Assembly: GCF_003319185.1 (NCBI RefSeq) | Contig: NZ_QOHJ01000009.1 | Span: 79,795-143,794 of the forward strand | DNA from: Blastococcus sp. TF02A-30 | GTDB taxonomy: Bacteria > Actinomycetota > Actinomycetes > Mycobacteriales > Geodermatophilaceae | Reading direction: 5' to 3' | DNA: 64,000 nucleotides | In this document: piece after piece, positions 25,674-33,999 of the stretch | Layout of the letters: every line of letters begins with the position of its first letter | Numbering within the stretch: position 1 is the stretch's first letter | Position numbers and translations under genes: made by a program | Notes under the pieces: model-generated | What the model was told of the DNA's origin: nothing | What the model saw: the letters and a program-made list of their open reading frames with translations, nothing else | The model's database searches: none

Positions 25674-26611
25674 CCGGCTACCTCCTCCGCCGGGTCGGCC
25701 AGGCGCTGGTCGTCCTGGTGGGGGTGAGCGTCATCGTGTTCGCCCTGGTGCAGCTCGTACCGGGCGACCCGATCCGGCTCGCCCTCGGCACCCGGTTCGA
25801 CCAGGAGACCTACGACGCGCTCCTGGAGCGGTCGGGCCTGGACCAGCCCCTGGTGCAGCAGTACTTCAACTGGGCGGGGCGGGCGCTCACCGGTGACCTC
25901 GGGGTGAGCTTCCGCAGCGGCGAGACGGTCACCTCGCTGATCGCCGAGCGGCTGCCCGCGACGCTCACGCTCGCCTTCGCCTCCATCGTGGTCGCGCTGG
26001 CGATCGCCATCCCGCTGGGCACCGTCTCGGCGCTGCGGCCCCGGTCGCTGGTCGACCGGTTCGCCACCGTGATCAGCCAGTTCGGCATCTCCGTGCCGGA
26101 CTTCTGGATGGCCATCGTGCTCATCCTGGTGTTCGCCGGCACGCTCGGCTGGCTGCCCTCCGGCGGCTACGTCCCGCTCAGCGAGGACCCGCTCGGCTGG
26201 CTGCAGCGGCTGATCCTGCCCGCGCTGGTCACCGGCACGGTCTCGGGCTCGGTGATCACCCGGTTCGTGCGCTCCAGCGTGCTGGAGGCGCTGGGCTCCG
26301 ACCACGTCCGGACGGCGCAGGCGAAGGGGCTGCGCACCCGCCAGGTGTTCGGCTGGCACGTGCTGCGCAACGCCCTGCTCCCGCTGGTCACGGTCACCGG
26401 CGTGCAGCTGGCCTACCTGCTGTCCGGCGTCGTCGTGGTGGAGATCGTGTTCTCCTGGCCCGGGCTGGGGCAGCTGGCGCTCCAGGCGGTGCAGGCCCGC
26501 GACTACCCGGTGCTCCAGGGGGCGATCCTGCTGTTCGCCGTGGTCTTCCTGGTCATCAACCTGGTCGTGGACGTCCTCTACACGGCCATCGACCCCCGGA
26601 TCCGCCGATGA
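25670..26611 (+). CDS. ABC transporter permease, DppB type (CTG start)
   Basis: About 313 aa, six membrane helices, starting TGYLLRRVGQALVVLVGVSV, which is the usual DppB N-terminus. No ATG/GTG/TTG is in frame before the first helix; the codon at the correct position is CTG 25670, overlapping the TGA of the binding-protein gene (CTGA). A start at an internal GTG would delete most of helix 1. The permease signature EALGSDHVRTAQAKGLRTRQ (EAA loop) contacts the ATPases. The stop TGA (26609-26611) overlaps the ATG of the mini-ORF at 26608. Confidence 0.88.
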   Translation: MTGYLLRRVGQALVVLVGVSVIVFALVQLVPGDPIRLALGTRFDQETYDALLERSGLDQPLVQQYFNWAGRALTGDLGVSFRSGETVTSLIAERLPATLTLAFASIVVALAIAIPLGTVSALRPRSLVDRFATVISQFGISVPDFWMAIVLILVFAGTLGWLPSGGYVPLSEDPLGWLQRLILPALVTGTVSGSVITRFVRSSVLEALGSDHVRTAQAKGLRTRQVFGWHVLRNALLPLVTVTGVQLAYLLSGVVVVEIVFSWPGLGQLALQAVQARDYPVLQGAILLFAVVFLVINLVVDVLYTAIDPRIRR

Positions 26612-26688
26612 CACCCAGCCGAGTCCTGCTGCCGATGACCCACAGCCGAGTCCTGCTGCCGATGACACCCAGCCGGGTCCTGCTGCCA
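26608..26688 (+). repeat. 27-bp tandem repeat, three units
   Basis: Three consecutive 27-bp units, each starting ATGACacCCAGCCG; units 1 and 3 differ at two positions (an A/G and the final G/A), unit 2 has CCC ACA in place of ACA CCC. The array exactly fills the space between the two permease genes and keeps an open reading frame (see the CDS at 26608-26691). Confidence 0.9.
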
Positions 26689-26691
26689 TGA
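26608..26691 (+). CDS. 27-residue repeat mini-ORF between permease genes
   Basis: ATG 26608 overlaps the stop of DppB (ATGA) and TGA 26689-26691 overlaps the ATG of DppC (ATGA). The frame reads MTPSRVLLP, MTHSRVLLP, MTPSRVLLP and stops. Thus the tandem repeat preserves a chain of stop/start overlaps linking DppB to DppC. Either a translated coupling peptide or an inserted repeat that happens to keep coupling; no homologue is recognised. Each unit begins with its own ATG. Confidence 0.4.
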   Translation: MTPSRVLLPMTHSRVLLPMTPSRVLLP

Positions 26692-27629
26692 CCGGTCAGC
26701 CGCTGCCCGAGCCGGCCGCGTCGCCGACCGCGACCGATGCCGGCGTCCCGTCCACCTCCCGCCCACCGCGACCGCGGTGGCGGGAGACGCTGGGCCTGCT
26801 CCTGCGCAACCCGACGGCGGCCGGGTCGGCGCTGGTGCTGCTCGGCATCGTGCTCATGGCGATCTTCGACGAGTCGATCGCTCCCAGCGGGGCCAACCAG
26901 ATCTCCGTCGAGGACCGGCTGCAGGCGCCCAGCTGGGAGCACCCGTTCGGCACCGACGACCTCGGCCGCGACATCCTCAGCCGCGTCATCCTCGGCGCCG
27001 GCGTGTCGCTGCGGGTGGGCTTCCTCGCCGTGGGAATCGCCCTGCTGATCGGCACGGTCATCGGCCTGCTCGCCGGCTACTACGGCCGGTGGGTCGACGA
27101 CGTCCTCATGCGGTTCATGGACATGCTGTTCGCCTTCCCGGCGGTGCTGCTGGCCATCGCGATCCTCGCCGTCCGCGGGCCGGGGTCGGGCAACACCGCG
27201 CTGGCCATCGGCATCGTCTACGTCCCGATCTTCGCCCGGGTGACCCGGGCCAGCGTGCTGGGCGTGCGGGAAGAGGTCTACGTGCGGGCGTCGCGGTCGG
27301 TGGGTGCCTCGGACCTCCGGCTGCTCACCCGGCACGTGCTGCCCAACGCCGCGCCGCCGATCATCGTGCAGACCTCGATCAGCCTGGCGTTCGCCGTGCT
27401 GGCCGAGGCGGCGCTGTCCTTCCTCGGGCTGGGCACCCAGCCGCCGAACCCGTCGTGGGGGCTGATGCTCGCCGAGGGCCGCGGCTACATCGACCTGGCC
27501 TGGTGGCTGGCCTTCTTCCCCGGGATGGCGATCTTCCTGACCGTGCTCTGCTTCAACCTGCTCGGTGACGGGCTGCGCGACGTGCTGGACCCGCGGCAGC
27601 GGACGCTGATGGCCGGAGGTGGCCGGTGA
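26688..27629 (+). CDS. ABC transporter permease, DppC type
   Basis: A 313-aa membrane protein. The N-terminal cytoplasmic segment is proline-rich (about 30 residues), then helix 1 (AGSALVLLGIVLMAIFDES), the DppC-specific extracytoplasmic segment EHPFGTDDLGRDILSRVILG, and the EAA loop EEVYVRASRSVGASDLRLLT. FLGLGTQPPNPSWGLMLAEG near the C-terminus is typical of family members. It pairs with the DppB protein to form the channel. Start ATG overlaps the mini-ORF stop; its end overlaps the next gene's GTG. Confidence 0.92.
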   Translation: MTGQPLPEPAASPTATDAGVPSTSRPPRPRWRETLGLLLRNPTAAGSALVLLGIVLMAIFDESIAPSGANQISVEDRLQAPSWEHPFGTDDLGRDILSRVILGAGVSLRVGFLAVGIALLIGTVIGLLAGYYGRWVDDVLMRFMDMLFAFPAVLLAIAILAVRGPGSGNTALAIGIVYVPIFARVTRASVLGVREEVYVRASRSVGASDLRLLTRHVLPNAAPPIIVQTSISLAFAVLAEAALSFLGLGTQPPNPSWGLMLAEGRGYIDLAWWLAFFPGMAIFLTVLCFNLLGDGLRDVLDPRQRTLMAGGGR

Positions 27630-28669
27630 GCGCGCCGACACCGGTGCTGGAGGTCGAGGACCTCCGGGTGCGGCTGCGCACGCCGCGCGGCCCGGCCGAC
27701 GTCGTCAACGGGCTGTCCTACAGCGTCGGGCCGGGGGAGACGGTCGCCGTCGTCGGGGAGTCCGGCAGCGGCAAGAGCGTCTCGGTGCTCGCGCTGCTCG
27801 GGCTGCTGCCGCGGGGCGTGGCGACGGTGACGGGACGCGCCCTGCTGCAGGGCGAGGACCTGCTCACCATGCCGCCCGAGCGGTTGCGGCAGGTGCGCGG
27901 ACCCGGTGCCGGCATGGTCTTCCAGGACCCGATGACCTCGCTCAACCCGGTGCTCACCATCGGTCGGCAGCTCGTCGAGGGGCTGCGCGCGCACAGCGAC
28001 ATGGACAAGGCCGCCGCCCGCCGGCGCGCCGCCGAGCTGCTCGGCGAGGTCGGCCTGCCCGACCCGGACGGCGCGCTGGACCGCTACCCGCACGAGCTGT
28101 CGGGCGGCATGCGGCAGCGGGTGATCATCGCGATCGCGCTGTCGAACTCACCGGCGCTGCTCATCGCCGACGAGGCGACGACGGCCCTCGACGTCACCGT
28201 GCAGGCGCAGATCATCGACCTGGTCGAGAAGCTGCAGGCCGACCACGGCACCGGCGTCATCTGGATCACCCACGACCTCGGCGTCGTCGCGGGCATCGCC
28301 GACCGGGTGCTGGTCATGTACGGCGGGCGCTGCGTGGAGGACGGCACGGTGGACGACGTCCTCGAGCACCCGGCCCACCCGTACACCCGCGGACTGCTGG
28401 GAGCGCTGCCCGATCTGGCGCAGCCGGCCGTCGACGGCGTCGTCCCCGACCTGGCCACGGTGCCCGGCACCCCGCCGGCGCCGACCGACCTGCCGCCGGG
28501 CTGCGTGTTCTGGCCGCGCTGCCCGGTGCGCGGCGACGCCCGCTGCGAGACCGAGCAGCCGCCGCTGGTCCAGATCGGCCCGTCGTCGGGTGCGCTGCCG
28601 CACCGGGCGGCGACCTGGTGCACGGAGACCTCGGCTCTCGGTACCGAAAGCTCGGGGGAGGCCCGATGA
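27626..28669 (+). CDS. ABC transporter ATP-binding protein, DppD type
   Basis: A 347-aa nucleotide-binding subunit. Walker A GESGSGKSVSVLALLG, Q-loop FQDPMTSLNP, signature LSGGMRQRVIIAIAL, Walker B ALLIADEATTALD and the H-loop ITHDLGVV are all intact. The C-terminal extension with a CVFWPRCPVRGD Cys cluster is the oligopeptide-transporter OppD/DppD tail, which in some family members binds an Fe-S cluster. GTG 27626 overlaps the preceding stop by 4 nt. The palindrome at 28633-28652 lies within its last codons. Confidence 0.93.
   Translation: MSAPTPVLEVEDLRVRLRTPRGPADVVNGLSYSVGPGETVAVVGESGSGKSVSVLALLGLLPRGVATVTGRALLQGEDLLTMPPERLRQVRGPGAGMVFQDPMTSLNPVLTIGRQLVEGLRAHSDMDKAAARRRAAELLGEVGLPDPDGALDRYPHELSGGMRQRVIIAIALSNSPALLIADEATTALDVTVQAQIIDLVEKLQADHGTGVIWITHDLGVVAGIADRVLVMYGGRCVEDGTVDDVLEHPAHPYTRGLLGALPDLAQPAVDGVVPDLATVPGTPPAPTDLPPGCVFWPRCPVRGDARCETEQPPLVQIGPSSGALPHRAATWCTETSALGTESSGEAR
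28633..28652. repeat. AGCTTTCGGTACC-family palindrome, copy C
   Basis: GGCTCTCGGTACCGAAAGCT differs from the 20-bp consensus at two positions. It sits inside the 3' end of the DppD-type ATPase gene, just before the DppF-type start, so it is transcribed and translated here. Confidence 0.7.
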
Positions 28670-29700
28670 GCGACGACGTCCTGGTCTCCGCCCGCGGGCT
28701 GGAGGTGCACTTCCCGATCGGCCGCGGTGGGCTGCGGCGCAAGCCGGCCGGCCTGCTGCGCGCCGTGGACGGCGTGGACCTCGACGTGCTGCGCGGCGAG
28801 ACGCTCGGCCTGGTCGGGGAGTCCGGCTGCGGGAAGTCCACGCTCGGCAACGCGCTGCTGCGGCTGGTGCCCTCCACCGGCGGCAGCATCACCTTCGACG
28901 GCACCGACATCACCGGCCTGGAGGGGCGCGGGCTCAAGGAGCTGCGCCGCCGCGCCGGGATGGTGTTCCAGGACCCGTTCGCCTCCCTCGACCCGCGGCG
29001 CACCGTCGCCCAGACCGTCGCCGAGCCGCTGGAGGTGCACGGCCTGCGGAAGGGGCGGGACAAGGCGGCCCGGGTGGCCGAGCTGCTCGAGCTGGTCGGG
29101 CTGGACCCCGCCGTCGCCGGCCGGTACCCGCACGAGTTCTCCGGCGGGCAGCGGCAGCGGGTGGGCATCGCCCGCGCCCTGGCCGGGGAGCCGGACTTCC
29201 TGGTCTGCGACGAGGCCATCGCCTCCCTCGACGTGAGCGTGCAGGCGCAGGTCCTGAACCTGCTGCGCCGGCTGCAGCGCCGGCTCGGCCTGACGCTGCT
29301 GTTCATCTCCCACGACCTGTCCGCCGTCCGGCACATCTCCGACCGGATCGCGGTCATGTACCTGGGGCGGATCGTGGAGATCGGGCCGGCGTCCGCGGTG
29401 GGCAGCGATCCGCAGATGCCCTACACGCAGGCGCTGCTCTCCGCGGTGCCGCTGCCGCACCCGGCACTGGAGCGGCAGCGGGAGCGCATCGTGCTGCGCG
29501 GCGACGTCCCCTCTCCGGCCGCCGTCCCCAGCGGTTGCCGGTTCCGCACCCGCTGCCCGTACGTGTTCGAGCCGTGCGACGACGTCGACCCCGCGCTGCA
29601 GCCGGCGGGTGCGCCCGGTCAGCAGGCCGCCTGCCACCTGCACGGCGTCGTCGGCACCCCGGCCACAGCGGACGCCGAAGGCCTCACCGCCCACCCCTGA
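28666..29700 (+). CDS. ABC transporter ATP-binding protein, DppF type
   Basis: A 344-aa second ATPase subunit. ATG 28666 overlaps the DppD stop (ATGA). Walker A GESGCGKSTLGNALLRLV, Q-loop FQDPFASLDPRRTVAQ, signature FSGGQRQRVGIARAL, Walker B FLVCDEAIASLDVS and H-loop ISHDLSAVRHIS are intact; CRFRTRCPYVFEPC near the C-terminus is the matching cysteine tail. Heterodimerises with the DppD-type subunit. Last gene of the operon; the GATCATCG hairpin at 29708-29781 is placed as its terminator. Confidence 0.93.
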   Translation: MSDDVLVSARGLEVHFPIGRGGLRRKPAGLLRAVDGVDLDVLRGETLGLVGESGCGKSTLGNALLRLVPSTGGSITFDGTDITGLEGRGLKELRRRAGMVFQDPFASLDPRRTVAQTVAEPLEVHGLRKGRDKAARVAELLELVGLDPAVAGRYPHEFSGGQRQRVGIARALAGEPDFLVCDEAIASLDVSVQAQVLNLLRRLQRRLGLTLLFISHDLSAVRHISDRIAVMYLGRIVEIGPASAVGSDPQMPYTQALLSAVPLPHPALERQRERIVLRGDVPSPAAVPSGCRFRTRCPYVFEPCDDVDPALQPAGAPGQQAACHLHGVVGTPATADAEGLTAHP

Positions 29701-29707
29701 CGCCTGT

Positions 29708-29781
29708 CCCCGGGTTGATCATCGCCAGACGGTCGGCCGGCACGCCGGTGGGGCGGGCCAGCTGGCGATGATCAACCGGGG
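29708..29781. repeat. dispersed GATCATCG hairpin element, copy 2
   Basis: Arms CCCCGG(G)TTGATCATCGCCAG (29708-29728) and CTGGCGATGATCAACCGGGG (29762-29781) pair with one bulged G; the centre has ACGGTCGGCCGGCACGCC. About 60 bp are almost identical to the copy at 47156-47231. Eight bases after the DppF-type stop, so it may act as a terminator. Confidence 0.85.
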
Positions 29782-29855
29782 AAGAGGGCCCGGCGTGTAC
29801 CGCTCCTGCGCACGAAAAGTGGCATGTCGACTCGGCGTCCGGAAGCGTGCCGTCA

Positions 29856-29893
29856 CTGACTCGTAAAGATGGCAAGGATATTAATCCTTGACA
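29856..29893 (+). promoter_or_regulatory. candidate promoter and operator of the Liv/catabolic cluster
   Basis: An A/T-rich island in the 242-bp gap 29782-30023. CTGACT (29856-29861) and TATTAAT (29879-29885) are spaced 17 bp like -35/-10 boxes; TTGACA (29888-29893) is a second -35-like hexamer. An imperfect inverted repeat CAAGGA...TCCTTG (29873-29890) covers the -10, as a repressor site would. The GntR regulator at 45440 is a candidate binder. No experiment or alignment supports this. Confidence 0.4.
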
Positions 29894-30023
29894 CGGGCTC
29901 GTGACCTCCGCCACTGTCTCCCTGGCTGGCCCGACGGTGCGCAACCGGACGGCCCGACAGCTCCAGCAAGTGGTCCGGGAGGCGTGCGCCCCCGGTGGCA
30001 ACGGTGCCCAGGAAGAGGAACCC

Positions 30024-31277
30024 ATGACTACGACCCGAACCCTCCGTCGCCGCTCGGTGGCGGGCGTCCTGTCCGTCGCGCTCCTGGGCGCCATGGCGGC
30101 CTGCGGATCGGACCCGACGTCGTCGGGCGGCGGCTCGGCCGCCGCCGAGGAGGGCCCGATCAAGGTCGGGGTCCCGCTGGGGCTGACCGGCGCGGCGGCC
30201 GCCACCGGGTCGTGGGCCCGCATGGGTGTCGAGCTGGCCGCCGAGGAGATCAACGCCGACGGCGGCATCGACGGCCGCGAGGTCGAGCTGGTCCTCGCCG
30301 ACACCGAGCTCAACCCGACGAAGGCCGTGACCGCGGTGAACCGGCTGGTCAGCCAGGAGGACGTCGACCTGGTCATCGGGCCGCTCACCAGCGACGAGTC
30401 CCTCGCGACGCTGCCGATCCTCACCCAGGCCGGCATCCCCAACATCAACGGTTCCGGGAGCGCGATCACCCCGGAGGTGGCCCCGCTGGGCTTCGCCCTG
30501 CTGCCCAACGCCGAGGCCCAGGGCGAGCGCATGGTCGAGGTCGCGGTCGAGGAGTACGGCGCCGAGCGGGTGGCGATCGTGCACTACAACGGCACCCAGG
30601 GGAAGGTCGCCGCGGAGGCCATGGTCGGCGCCCTCGAGGAGCGCGGCATGGAGCCCGCGACCGTCCAGGAGTTCAGCGCGCAGTCGACCGACCTCACGCC
30701 GCAGCTGCTGGAGATCCAGAAGAGCGACGCCGACGTCATCCTCAGCTTCAACCAGACCGGTGCCGACACTGGCCGGCTGATCCTCGGCCTGCGCCAGCTC
30801 AACTCCGACGTCCCGGTCGTGGGCAGCTACGGCTCCACGTTCGCCACCCAGACCAAGGACGTGGCCGGTCCCGACGCCTACAGCAACTTCAAGGCCGTCA
30901 CCTGGGGTGCCTTCTCCGCCTGCGACGCGGACTCCGTCCGCCCCGAGGTCACCGACTTCGTGACCGAGGCCGAGGGCATGTTCGGCGACGACCCGGCCTG
31001 GGAGTCCGTGGCCCTGGACTACATGGCCATCTGGCGCGACGCGCTGCACCTCCTGGCCGCCGCGGTCGAGGAGACCGGCTCCACCGACGGCGAGACCGTC
31101 ACCGAGTGGCTGGAGACCGAGGCCGTGGACGACGAGGAGTCCCTGGGCCTCGTGCACGAGGGCTTCGCCATGAGCGACGACAACCACTTCCTCATGGACA
31201 CCAGCTCGCTGGCGCTGGTCGACCCGGGCACCGACCAGGGCGAGGGCATCTTCACCCGCCTCGACTGCCAGGGCTGA
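30024..31277 (+). CDS. branched-chain amino acid-type ABC transporter substrate-binding lipoprotein (LivK-like)
   Basis: A 417-aa periplasmic-binding-protein-6 family protein. ATG 30024 (with GGAAGAGGAA upstream) gives a signal peptide RRRSVAGVLSVALLGAM and lipobox MAAC. The mature part begins IKVGVPLGLTGAAAATG, the type I SBP opening, and has INADGGIDGREVELVLADTE. Although named for branched-chain amino acids, this family in actinobacterial catabolic clusters often binds aromatic or alicyclic acids, and that is likely here given its neighbours. First gene of a long unidirectional cluster. Confidence 0.9.
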   Translation: MTTTRTLRRRSVAGVLSVALLGAMAACGSDPTSSGGGSAAAEEGPIKVGVPLGLTGAAAATGSWARMGVELAAEEINADGGIDGREVELVLADTELNPTKAVTAVNRLVSQEDVDLVIGPLTSDESLATLPILTQAGIPNINGSGSAITPEVAPLGFALLPNAEAQGERMVEVAVEEYGAERVAIVHYNGTQGKVAAEAMVGALEERGMEPATVQEFSAQSTDLTPQLLEIQKSDADVILSFNQTGADTGRLILGLRQLNSDVPVVGSYGSTFATQTKDVAGPDAYSNFKAVTWGAFSACDADSVRPEVTDFVTEAEGMFGDDPAWESVALDYMAIWRDALHLLAAAVEETGSTDGETVTEWLETEAVDDEESLGLVHEGFAMSDDNHFLMDTSSLALVDPGTDQGEGIFTRLDCQG

Positions 31278-31307
31278 GACCTCCGGCGCCCGTAGGGGAG
31301 GGGAGTC

Positions 31308-32192
31308 ATGGACGAACTGCTGATCATCCTCGTTCGAGGACTCGGTGCCGGGGCGATCTACTCGCTGATCGCCATCAGCCTGAATGTCATCTACAACGCG
31401 ACGGGCGTGCTCAACTTCGCCCAGGGGCAGCTGCTCGTGGTCGCCGGGGTGTTCACCTACCTGTGGCTCCCCGAGGGCGCCGCGGCCGGTGGTCCGTCCT
31501 GGCTCCTGACGCTGCTGGTCGTCACCGTGGTGGTGGCGCTGATCGCCGCGCTGCAGGGCTGGCTGACCCTGCTCCCGATGCGGTCACCGTCGGACCAGCA
31601 CTCGTGGATCATCACCACGATCGCGGCCTCGATCGTGCTCGGCGCGATCATGGTCCTGACCATCGGCCCCCGGGTGCTGACGCTGGAGAACCTCTTCGGC
31701 CAGTTCCCGCTCGGCGGCTCCCGGGTGCCCTTCGTCTACCTGGTGGTCATCGCGCTGGCCCTGGTGGTCTACCTGTTCCTCCGCTGCTTCCAGCGGAGGT
31801 ACCTGGTCGGCCTTGCGCTGAACGCGCTCTCGCAGGACCTGGAGGCGGCGAAGGCCGGTGGCATCCGGACCATGCCGCTGCAGGTGCTCGCCTTCGCCAT
31901 CGCCGGCGCGATCATGGGGCTCACCGGCTTCATCGGCGGCCACGCGATCGGCATCGTCGAGAGCCAGGCCCTCCACTACGTGATCTTCGGCTTCATCGTC
32001 GCGGTGGTGGGCGGGCTCGGGAACAACACCGGCGCGCTCCTGGCCGGCCCCGCCTTCGGCCTGCTCCTGATGTTCGTCTCGTACCAGGCCGGAGGCGCCG
32101 CCGAGGTCCCGCTGGCGCTCGCCGTCATCGTCGTCGTCCTCATGCTCCGCCCCGAGGGCATCTTCGGCCGTCCGCACGCAAGGAGGGTCTGA
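31308..32192 (+). CDS. branched-chain amino acid-type ABC permease (LivH-like)
   Basis: A 294-aa integral membrane protein. LIILVRGLGAGAIYSLIAIS and LNVIYNATGVLNFAQGQLLV at the N-terminus are the standard LivH opening, and the coupling region NALSQDLEAAKAGGIRTMPL and FIVAVVGGLGNNTGALLAGP follow. About eight membrane helices. 30 bp downstream of the binding-protein gene and 1 bp before the LivMG fusion, so cotranscribed. Confidence 0.92.
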   Translation: MDELLIILVRGLGAGAIYSLIAISLNVIYNATGVLNFAQGQLLVVAGVFTYLWLPEGAAAGGPSWLLTLLVVTVVVALIAALQGWLTLLPMRSPSDQHSWIITTIAASIVLGAIMVLTIGPRVLTLENLFGQFPLGGSRVPFVYLVVIALALVVYLFLRCFQRRYLVGLALNALSQDLEAAKAGGIRTMPLQVLAFAIAGAIMGLTGFIGGHAIGIVESQALHYVIFGFIVAVVGGLGNNTGALLAGPAFGLLLMFVSYQAGGAAEVPLALAVIVVVLMLRPEGIFGRPHARRV

Positions 32193-32193
32193 G

Positions 32194-33999
32194 ATGTCGA
32201 ACCCCGTGCTCACGTCGGCGGAGGTCACCGCCCCCGCCGGAAGGCGGAACCTGCTCCGGCCCGACATCCGCCGGGAGGTGGCCCTCGGCATCGGCATCGT
32301 CGTCCTGGCGGTGGCCGTGCCGATCGTCGCGGGGAACGCGTACTGGCTGCAGGCGATCCTGCTCGCCGCCGTGTACGTGGTCGCCGCGTCCGGGCTGAAC
32401 ATCCTGCGGGCCCAGGCCGAGCAGCTCTCCTTCGGGCAGGGCGCCGTCATGGGCGTCGCGGCCTACATCACCGCGCTGGCCGCCACGGCGTGGGAGCACC
32501 CCCTCCCCGTCGCGGTCCTCCTCGGCTTCCTCGCCGGGATGGCGGCCGGCATGCTCCTCGCCCTGCCCTCCCTGCGCGTCCAGGGCTACTACCTGGGCTT
32601 CGTGACCATGGCCGGCGCCCTGGCGCTGCCGGAGATCTTCTTCCTCTTCGAGGAGCAGACCCGGGCGGTCACCGGGGTGAACGTCGCCACCTCCGCGATC
32701 CGGGACGTCGCGTTCTGGCGGACCGAGTGGCTGACCCTGGTGATCCTGCTCTGCGCCGTCGCGGCGCTGGTCGTGGCGGGGCTCATCAAGTCCTCCCGCT
32801 TCGGCCGCCAGCTCAAGGTCGCCGGCACCAGCCCGGAGGCGGCCATGACGCTCGGCCTGCGCCCGGGCCGGCTGCGGCTGCAGGCCTTCGCCATCGCGTC
32901 GCTCATGGCCTCGGTCGCCGGCGTGCTGTACGTGCTGCTCATCCAGTACGTGGCGCCCGGGTCGTTCACGCTGGCGCTGTCGATCATGCTCTACTTCGTC
33001 GTCGTCATCGGCGGCGCGGGCACGATCGTCGGCCCCATCCTGGGCGTGGGCGTCCTCTACCTCGTCCCGGACGTGGCGCTGGCCAGCCTGGTCGACTACC
33101 GGCTGCTCATCTACGGGATCACGGCCTTCGTGATCATGTTCCTCATGCCGGACGGCATCGCCGGCGGTCTGCGCCGGGCGATCCACCGGCTGCGGGGACG
33201 GACGGCGCCGGCCGCGACGATCTCGCTGCGCGAGGTGCTCGCCCAGGCGCCGGAGGCCGGCGACGGGGCGACGGCGGCGGCCCGCACCGGTGGGCCCCTG
33301 CTCCGCGCGGAGGGGCTGGCCGCCCGCTTCGGCGAGGTGCAGGCCCTCGACGGGGTCGACCTCGAGATCGGCCGGGGTGAGATCCACGCCATCGTCGGGC
33401 CGAACGGCTCCGGCAAGACCACGTTGCTGAACGCCCTCTCCGGGCTGGTCGCCGTCGACAGCGGCACGGTGCACTTCGACGGCGAGGACGTCTCGTCGAC
33501 CGGCGCCAGCGGCCGGGCCCGGCTGGGGCTGGCGCGCACGTTCCAGACCCCGCGGGTCTTCGCGGACATGACGGTCTGGGAGAACGTGGACTGCGGGGCC
33601 GACGACGGCCGGACGCACTGGTTCGCCGAGGCTCTCGAAGCGGTCCGGGCGGACTGGGACGAGCTCCCGGCGGCCACCCTGCCGCACGGCCAGCGGCGCT
33701 TCCTGGAGGTCGCCCGGGCCCTGCGCCGCGGGCCGGTCCTCATCGCGCTCGACGAACCCGCCGCCGGCCTGTCGGTCGCGGAGCGCAAGGAGTTCAGCGC
33801 GCTGCTGCGCTCCGTCGTCGCGGCCACCGGCGCCTCGGTGCTCATGGTCGAGCACGACCTGGAGCTGGTGTGGGGCACCGCCGACCGCATCTCCGTCGTC
33901 GACGCCGGACGGGTCGTGGTCAGCGGCCCACCGGCCGAGATCCGCCACCTGCCCGAGATCGGCCGCCTCTTCGCGGGAGTGAACCATGTTGCGGGCTGA
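32194..33999 (+). CDS. LivM-LivG fusion: permease plus ATP-binding domain
   Basis: A 601-aa fusion. Residues about 20-340 are LivM (LNILRAQAEQLSFGQGAVMG, VAGTSPEAAMTLGLRPGRLR, VVIGGAGTIVGPILGVGVLY). A linker of about 30 residues (EVLAQAPEAGDGATAAARTG) leads to a LivG-type ATPase (about 370-601) with Walker A GPNGSGKTTLLNALSG, Q-loop LARTFQTPRVF, a variant signature LPHGQRRFLEVARALR (LSGGQ replaced) and Walker B LIALDEPAAGLS; VEHDLELV has the H-loop. LivM and LivG are separate in most species. The end overlaps LivF by 14 bp. Confidence 0.92.
   Translation: MSNPVLTSAEVTAPAGRRNLLRPDIRREVALGIGIVVLAVAVPIVAGNAYWLQAILLAAVYVVAASGLNILRAQAEQLSFGQGAVMGVAAYITALAATAWEHPLPVAVLLGFLAGMAAGMLLALPSLRVQGYYLGFVTMAGALALPEIFFLFEEQTRAVTGVNVATSAIRDVAFWRTEWLTLVILLCAVAALVVAGLIKSSRFGRQLKVAGTSPEAAMTLGLRPGRLRLQAFAIASLMASVAGVLYVLLIQYVAPGSFTLALSIMLYFVVVIGGAGTIVGPILGVGVLYLVPDVALASLVDYRLLIYGITAFVIMFLMPDGIAGGLRRAIHRLRGRTAPAATISLREVLAQAPEAGDGATAAARTGGPLLRAEGLAARFGEVQALDGVDLEIGRGEIHAIVGPNGSGKTTLLNALSGLVAVDSGTVHFDGEDVSSTGASGRARLGLARTFQTPRVFADMTVWENVDCGADDGRTHWFAEALEAVRADWDELPAATLPHGQRRFLEVARALRRGPVLIALDEPAAGLSVAERKEFSALLRSVVAATGASVLMVEHDLELVWGTADRISVVDAGRVVVSGPPAEIRHLPEIGRLFAGVNHVAG

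Noticed and set aside
26608..26688. 27-bp repeats as a CRISPR-like array
   Set aside because: Units are directly adjacent, no spacers and no cas genes; it is a plain tandem repeat.
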